This document shows, one piece after another, positions 59,199 to 64,000 of a stretch of DNA of 64,000 nt. Source of the DNA: Cladochytrium replicatum (Eukaryota; Chytridiomycota; Chytridiomycetes; Cladochytriales; Cladochytriaceae). The DNA lies in contig JAHLKD010000001.1 in NCBI GenBank assembly GCA_025526935.1, positions 1,054,001 to 1,118,000 on the forward strand, in the 5' to 3' direction. The notes beneath the pieces were generated by a model. The model was not told the origin of the DNA, did not search any database, and saw nothing but the letters and a program-made list of their open reading frames with translations. The position numbers were made by a program, and so were the translations under genes. Numbering within the stretch: position 1 is the first letter of the stretch; the number at the start of each line of letters is the position of its first letter.

Positions 59199-59251
59199 TA
59201 ATAGAACATATATGATGCAGGAGCATAGATTTTAGAGAAGAGCCGGCAACC

Positions 59252-60729
59252 CTACGCTGAACCCGCGTGAGATTCAGCATTGCTTGGTTTGCCGTTTGTC
59301 TGCTTTGATCCACCCCCAAGCTCCTTTGTTCGACCTTCTTCCGGCGAGATTGGAAGGAAATTTCCGGCGATCTGTGCAATAAGGCAATTTTTAATGTGCA
59401 TTAATGAGTATCGAACTTTCAGACCCACCAAGAGCGGAATATTGTACTTGTCTCTTCGAATTGTAAAAGAAAAGCAGCAGTTGACGACTGAGCTTTCCGT
59501 GCTGGAGTTCTTGTGCAGGAAACAGCTCGTCAGCACCGCTTTCTGTCCTGCATCAAATGCAATGTTTCCATATTTCTCCCAATAATTCACTGCAGAGTCT
59601 TCGGTCATCAATTCGTAGATGCATGTCCGGCCCTCACGTAATCGATCGATACCGACACCAACGAGATTGGCAAACTCCTTGTTGCTCTTCCAAATCTCTC
59701 CCGTTCTACGCCAAAGGCACGCTGGAATCCCCATTGATGAAAACACTCTGTCGTACTCCAACAGAAGCCTTTCAAAAGCCTCTTCGACAAGGACGAGATC
59801 GATATCAGTCAGGGACTGCGCTACTCTTCTGAATCGCGGCCGGAACGTGCCCATGACTGTAAGGATTCGTTTTGTTGAAGTCGGATTCATGTGTCCCTCC
59901 ATCCATTTTTGCAGCCTGGTGTACGATTTAATGTAATTGTACGGTTTAAGTAGGCCTGCGTCAAATTTGGCATTGATGACCTGCATGAGTCGGTCTTCGT
60001 AAGGTCCGTCTCCTGGATCAGCTGCAGTTAAAATAAACTTTTCTGTAGATGACAATCTGGAATCGTCGACTGCAGATGGTGTAGTTTGCTGAAGTGCCAG
60101 TAGTTGTGCAGCGGACGAATCTTGTGGTTGTGCTTCAGGTTGTGTTACCGTAGAAAACGAGTTGATCAGGCGAGCTGTTGCAGCCATTGCGAGTTCAGGG
60201 TTTAGTTGCGCAGCGGCAGCTAGCGCGTGCGTTGTGTGGAAAGAGGAGTCGTCGCCAATGGAGCTCAGAAAATCTGACAATATCGTGAATTCGTGTGCTG
60301 GATGCGCCGATGCGAAGAGCGGTGGGAATGCAGACGCATAATTTGCGAGAGTTAATCCATCCACTGTGGTTGTGAGTGTTGAATCCTCGCTTGCCGCCAT
60401 CGGCAGCGCAGGGGTGGTAATTCCAGAGGTAGCGTTCGACATTGATGGTGTTGCGGTCGATTTATTAGACGATGGTGTCGAGGGTTTTGGCTCATCATGG
60501 CAAAGGTGTGCGATTTTCCGTTTGATACAGCGTTGACATGGTCTTCCCTCGTCTATCACCGAATTTAGTTGACGACAACGAGGTGCTGAAAATACATACC
60601 ACAAGTCATGTGGCTCCGTCTGCAATACACACACGCCTGAGACACTTTTCTTCGCTTTGAAGCGTTCTTCCGTCCCTTCTGATTTTGGGCAGGGGTCGAT
60701 CCATCGTCTGAAAGGTCATCCACATTCAT
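59252..60729 (-). CDS. Zn2Cys6 transcription factor of the ERT1/AcuK/RDS2 group with PAS-like domain
   Basis: Start at ATG 60729 ('MNVDDLSDDGSTPAQNQKG'). The zinc cluster is 'KVSQACVYCRRSHMTC' + 'DEGRPCQRCIKRKIAHLCH', interrupted by an intron whose GTATGT donor follows TGT-G; all six cysteines are there. This exact cluster type is that of Ert1/AcuK/Rds2 regulators of gluconeogenesis and non-fermentable carbon use. Downstream are an S/T/A-rich linker, 'EDRLMQVINAKFDAGLLKP' with 'YNYIKSYTRLQKWMEGHMN', and a PAS-like region ('WRRTGEIWKSNKEFANLVG', 'CIYELMTEDSAVNYWEKYG'), as in that group. A further intron after 'VGLK' leads to 'IAGNFLPISPEEG'. Which of the paralogous fungal names applies cannot be told. 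Confidence 0.9.
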
Positions 60730-61320
60730 GTGTTGTGTTCCGAGGCAGCCAGGTGGAGGTGTGGCTTCCAATTGTAAAGCTGAATGTTAAAAGTTGTACT
60801 TAGGGATACAAAAATATTATAATGTGAGTCGGTACGGATCACCCAAATTGGGGACTTTCGCAGCAAACAGATGGAGCCAGAAAAACACCCTTCCTGAACA
60901 TCTACAGCCGATCCCCCGGTGCTGGTTGGACTACGACAAGGAAGAGGAACACATGAGCGGCGGGCTTTCGGAACAAGCGCACCGAAGCGAAAATCGATGA
61001 TCCTGTCAAATCTGACAAACGACCAAGCGGGCTCGCTGCACAAGCAGAAATTCCAAGCGCAAGTGTACAGACAGCATCCGGGTCATTCCTTTTGTGGTTC
61101 CACAGCCTTTGGATCCATGCGGACACTTTCTCAACTCCTGGGCGGTACTTCAACGGATGAACACTCAAACCACCAATTTAGATTTAAAAGATTGGGTTAT
61201 CATCAATTGCTTCCAGCTCTAAGACCACAGCAAAATCCTTGTCAAAATTATGCACCTTTGCAAAATCCTCACGAACATTACTTTTGAATCCTTCAAATCA
61301 TTCTGGAACGGTTCTTCAGC
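60730..61320. other. Upstream region of the ERT1-like gene
   Basis: About 590 bp holding the promoter of the zinc-cluster gene. Short ORFs on both strands show no conserved sequence. No RNA gene seen. Confidence 0.4.
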
Positions 61321-61324
61321 ACTC

Positions 61325-62680
61325 AATTGATGCAGCCAGTCATGATGGCACATCAGCACATTTAGTGTTTTTGGAGCAAGGCGATTTCGAGTTGCAGGTA
61401 TCAAATCAACCCCAGCTGAAAACTTCGTTCGACTGGAGCGCTTGTTGCTGGTATTACTACTAAGTAGTCCATTGCCATCTGGCTTAGGGCTGGAAAGTTC
61501 ACATTTCCTACGGACTTCCACCAGTCCATAATATTGATCGGCTTCCCATCAGAATCAATTCCGCAGAGTACCTGATCGCCAAGACAGTGATCCAGTTCAT
61601 CTTTTTCCTCAGAAACCTCTTCTTGCAAGTTGAAAACAGATCTAATGGCGCTCAAATGTTCAGCGTCGTTTTTTTCTGACTATCACCGGAATGTCCACTT
61701 GAATTGAGTTGACGTTCGAGTGTATTTCCAATCTCATCGGTACCACTGTTCTTGGTGTTAAAAACCAAGGGCCTCTCCTGGCAGCGGTAGGGCATTTTTA
61801 GCTGTACTGTAGCTAGCACAACAGCTCCAGGTTCCGTCTCTTTGCCCAGTACCTGTTCTCCCATATGTGTGTATATGCCTAATAATCAGGCAGGCTGTAC
61901 ACCACCCAAGCTGGTCAGGCAACCAGGGAATGCTGTGGTCAAAGACATTGGTCACATCAACTCCTATATTCAAGTGAACAGTGCGTGTGGGCATACCTGT
62001 GGTCAAAGACGTCACATCAACTCAAAGGACCAAGCCACACCACATCCCCCCACCAAACCCCATCACTCTACACAGAACTTGCCAAACATGGAAATAAATA
62101 CATGAAATACAAGTCCGTAAATAAGAACCAAGAGGGATTGCCAAAAAAACTCTCAGATCAAAGAGAAAAAAGACAACCCAAAGGATAACCCATATAGCGA
62201 ACAGTCTGATATGCTAGTTTTTAACACTTGGTTTTATATGTCTTATACGCTTCCTCCCAGACTTACTGCACAAGGTGACCTGATCCCTTCCTAATCTTTC
62301 TCCCAAGCCATTGAAAATCAATAATATTGATCCTTAAAACGAGGATCGAGTGCCATAGCAACCGCTAAGCACGGGCACATAGTGATTGACTAATATACTC
62401 CCAGGCTGCTTGTTTAGTGCATTTCGAAATGCTTTGCAGAAATTTTCATCAGATTCTTTCTCCTGTAGGTTGATTGATAAGATCATGGAAGTGCTGGATA
62501 TCTAGACCCCTCAATCAACTTTGATATAACAACACTCAACCCATCCCGGATCTTCTGTCGGACCTCCCATTGCTTTGCATTTATTTACCAATCTTTCAAA
62601 GAATCTTCAATCCAGCATATTTTGTCCATTGCCTCTCGTAGCTGTAAGGCTCGTTCGATCATATAGAATGTGCAGGGTGT
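61325..62680 (-). mobile_element. Degraded hAT-family transposase
   Basis: The minus strand carries the hAT C-terminal dimerisation block: 'DWWKSVGNVNFPALSQMAM', 'YLVVIPATSAPVERSF', then, one frame over, 'FSAGVDLIPATRNRLAPKT' and 'LMCHHDWLHQL'. The frame change at 'ERSF/FSAG' is a clear one-base shift. About 1 kb upstream, near 62675-62560, 'CTFYMIERALQLREAMDKI' with 'WIEDSLKDW' and a later 'KLIEGSRYPALP' are the middle region of hAT transposases, broken by stops. The part between is eroded. No terminal repeats found. An inactive relic. Confidence 0.82.
61934..62023. repeat. Two imperfect direct copies of TGTGGTCAAAGAC...GTCACATCAACTC
   Basis: Copy one at 61934-61963 has ATTG between the two words; copy two at 61999-62023 lacks it. 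They are about 65 bp apart and lie inside the eroded transposon region. Confidence 0.7.
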
Positions 62681-62689
62681 TTTGGCAAG

Positions 62690-64000
62690 CAAGCTTCTTG
62701 GTTTGCAGTGTGTTTATTTGGTCCCATATGGCCATTGGTTTGTAGTCCTTGAACCATTCAAGATTGTCAAATTTCGCTTACATGTTTCCAGGTCCAATCC
62801 GGATTCTTTATGTTGCACTCAACATGCATTGCTACAAGCAGGTGTTCCTTTTGAACAAGACCTGCTCATCACTTTGGAACAACACCATACCTGGAGAAGA
62901 CAACTGGCTTTTGAAACCTGTAGAGGAATTGATGCTCTAAAATCTGATCTCTACAGGTTCAGTCAATTCCGGAACAATGTGACCATGGTCAACTTTATGC
63001 GCTACTTGCTGGCTCCGACGCTCAGAGCATATCCTCTGTTTCTGCAGGATTGACGTGGAAAACAGTTTCAGACCACTTCAGCTCATGTCGAAGATCTTCA
63101 AAACATTTGGAACCTTCTCCCTGCTTATGTAACGGTTGGACACTACTTGCCAGTACACCTTGATCCGACCGTGCTTCCGATCGTGATCTGCCACATGCTT
63201 GCATATATTCTTATTTATAGAATGCTTATGAAAACACTCCAAACGAATAAAGGTAATCTAGAGAAAGCTATACCTGGTGCCTTCATATTAAGAACTGTGG
63301 TAATTAATTTCATTGACAAATCTTTTAAAGGTTCCGAATTACAAAACAGTATTGATGCTTGTAAAGGGTTGCTTCCTTTAACTGTAACTTAAGGTCTAGA
63401 CTCCATACCTAATAGGGGAGCCACACCAATACAATACAACAAAAATTAAGAGAAATTAGGTGTCATCCGCGATCTTAGTTATTTATGTTGAGTATTGTTA
63501 TATACTGGAATTAATTTAAATTTCTAATTCTTTCTACGAACTTTGTCGCTAATTGCGCTTTATCGTGTAAAAGTTATAGCATATTTTAATAATGGTAATT
63601 CTTATTGGTTTAAATATGCTCTTCTACTTGATCTTTGAGGTTAGTTTCACAGCCCAATATAAATGGAAGGAACCATATTTTTCTGTGATAGTGCATTTGC
63701 AACGGACTAGCAGAAATCAAAGAATTTGCTGATCATGAGTTTACGACTGGTCGAACCCTCTAAGCTTTGACGAGTATGCGCGGAAGTGGAATAAGCCAGT
63801 ATGTAGCTTGAAGTTCATGTGTCCAAACATCCAAACTTAACAAACATGTCTCCCACCGGTCCCTGAGTTCCTGTCATGTCATGTTCACTTTAAATCGTTG
63901 CATTCACTTTGCATGTCAAAACCAACGCCACGCCCTTGACTTTTTTGCTTTCATCAGTTATGATGGCTGTGGTCGTGAAGCGAGTTCGCCCAATTTGCTT
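62690..64000. other. AT-rich tail of the window with short disconnected ORFs
   Basis: Short plus-strand ORFs (62670-63053, 63147-63392) contain 'EQDLLITLEQHHTWRRQLA' and 'LRAYPLFLQD' but no recognisable family, good start or splice sites. From 63400 the sequence is mostly AT-rich with many stops. It may be further mobile-element debris; I see no tRNA, rRNA or conserved gene. Confidence 0.35.

Noticed and set aside
61842-62188. Short plus-strand ORFs around 61.9-62.2 kb as a candidate repeat protein
   Set aside because: They lie in the eroded hAT element and contain direct-repeat DNA; composition is not protein-like.

Overview
The window looks like nuclear DNA of a zoosporic (flagellated) fungus, most likely a chytrid. 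Genes are dense and on both strands. They are cut by many very short spliceosomal introns (mostly 44-80 nt, GT...AG, often with a CTAAC-like branch site). Gene content is fungal/opisthokont: a zinc-cluster regulator of the ERT1/AcuK type, a fungal DUF1769-type protein, CDC50 and p24. There is also a clear dynein regulatory complex protein (DRC5/TCTE1), which only makes sense in an organism that builds a motile flagellum, and a cyclic-nucleotide-gated-type channel. Many genes were re-assembled by hand from splice sites. Where I give an aa length, the exon sum is divisible by three and the product aligns with its family as I remember it.

Layout. 0.2-13.2 kb: a multi-EF-hand protein, the spliceosomal protein U2SURP/SR140, a p24-delta cargo adaptor, DRC5, an unknown membrane protein and an ERV2-type sulfhydryl oxidase. 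13.3-25.7 kb: a C2H2 zinc-finger protein, an OSTF1 homologue (SH3 + ankyrin), a renalase-like FAD oxidoreductase, a cyclin K/T-like protein, the H3K4 methyltransferase SET1 and the polyadenylation factor FIP1. 25.8-28.1 kb: a decayed stretch with a Ty3/gypsy fragment. 28.1-36.5 kb: an F-box-like/LRR protein, the 18S rRNA methyltransferase METTL5, two unknown membrane proteins, a PDK/BCKDK-family protein with a degenerate ATP site, and a type II membrane protein. 36.5-38.4 kb: an orphan stretch. 38.4-48.2 kb: a TPMT-like methyltransferase, a four-TM protein, a BAR protein, a second methyltransferase, the exon-junction protein CASC3/Btz and mitoribosomal mS37. 49-60.7 kb: an unresolved gene, a very long CDC50, a DUF1769 protein, an MCFD2-like protein, a CNG-type channel with a non-canonical pore, and an ERT1-like transcription factor. 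60.8-64 kb: a degraded hAT transposon and AT-rich DNA.

Themes. Five genes act in mRNA production or processing (U2SURP, cyclin K/T, SET1, FIP1, CASC3); SET1 and FIP1 are divergent with only 20 bp between start codons. Other head-to-head pairs are almost as tight (47 bp, 39 bp, and one overlapping pair). Coding microexons of 15-24 nt recur. p24, MCFD2-like and ERV2 belong to ER folding and export. DRC5, the channel and perhaps the EF-hand protein fit zoospore motility and signalling. The observations I rate highest are the channel with a lost selectivity-filter signature, the PDK/BCKDK-like protein lacking several ATP-site residues, and the 890-aa CDC50 with a large N-terminal extension.
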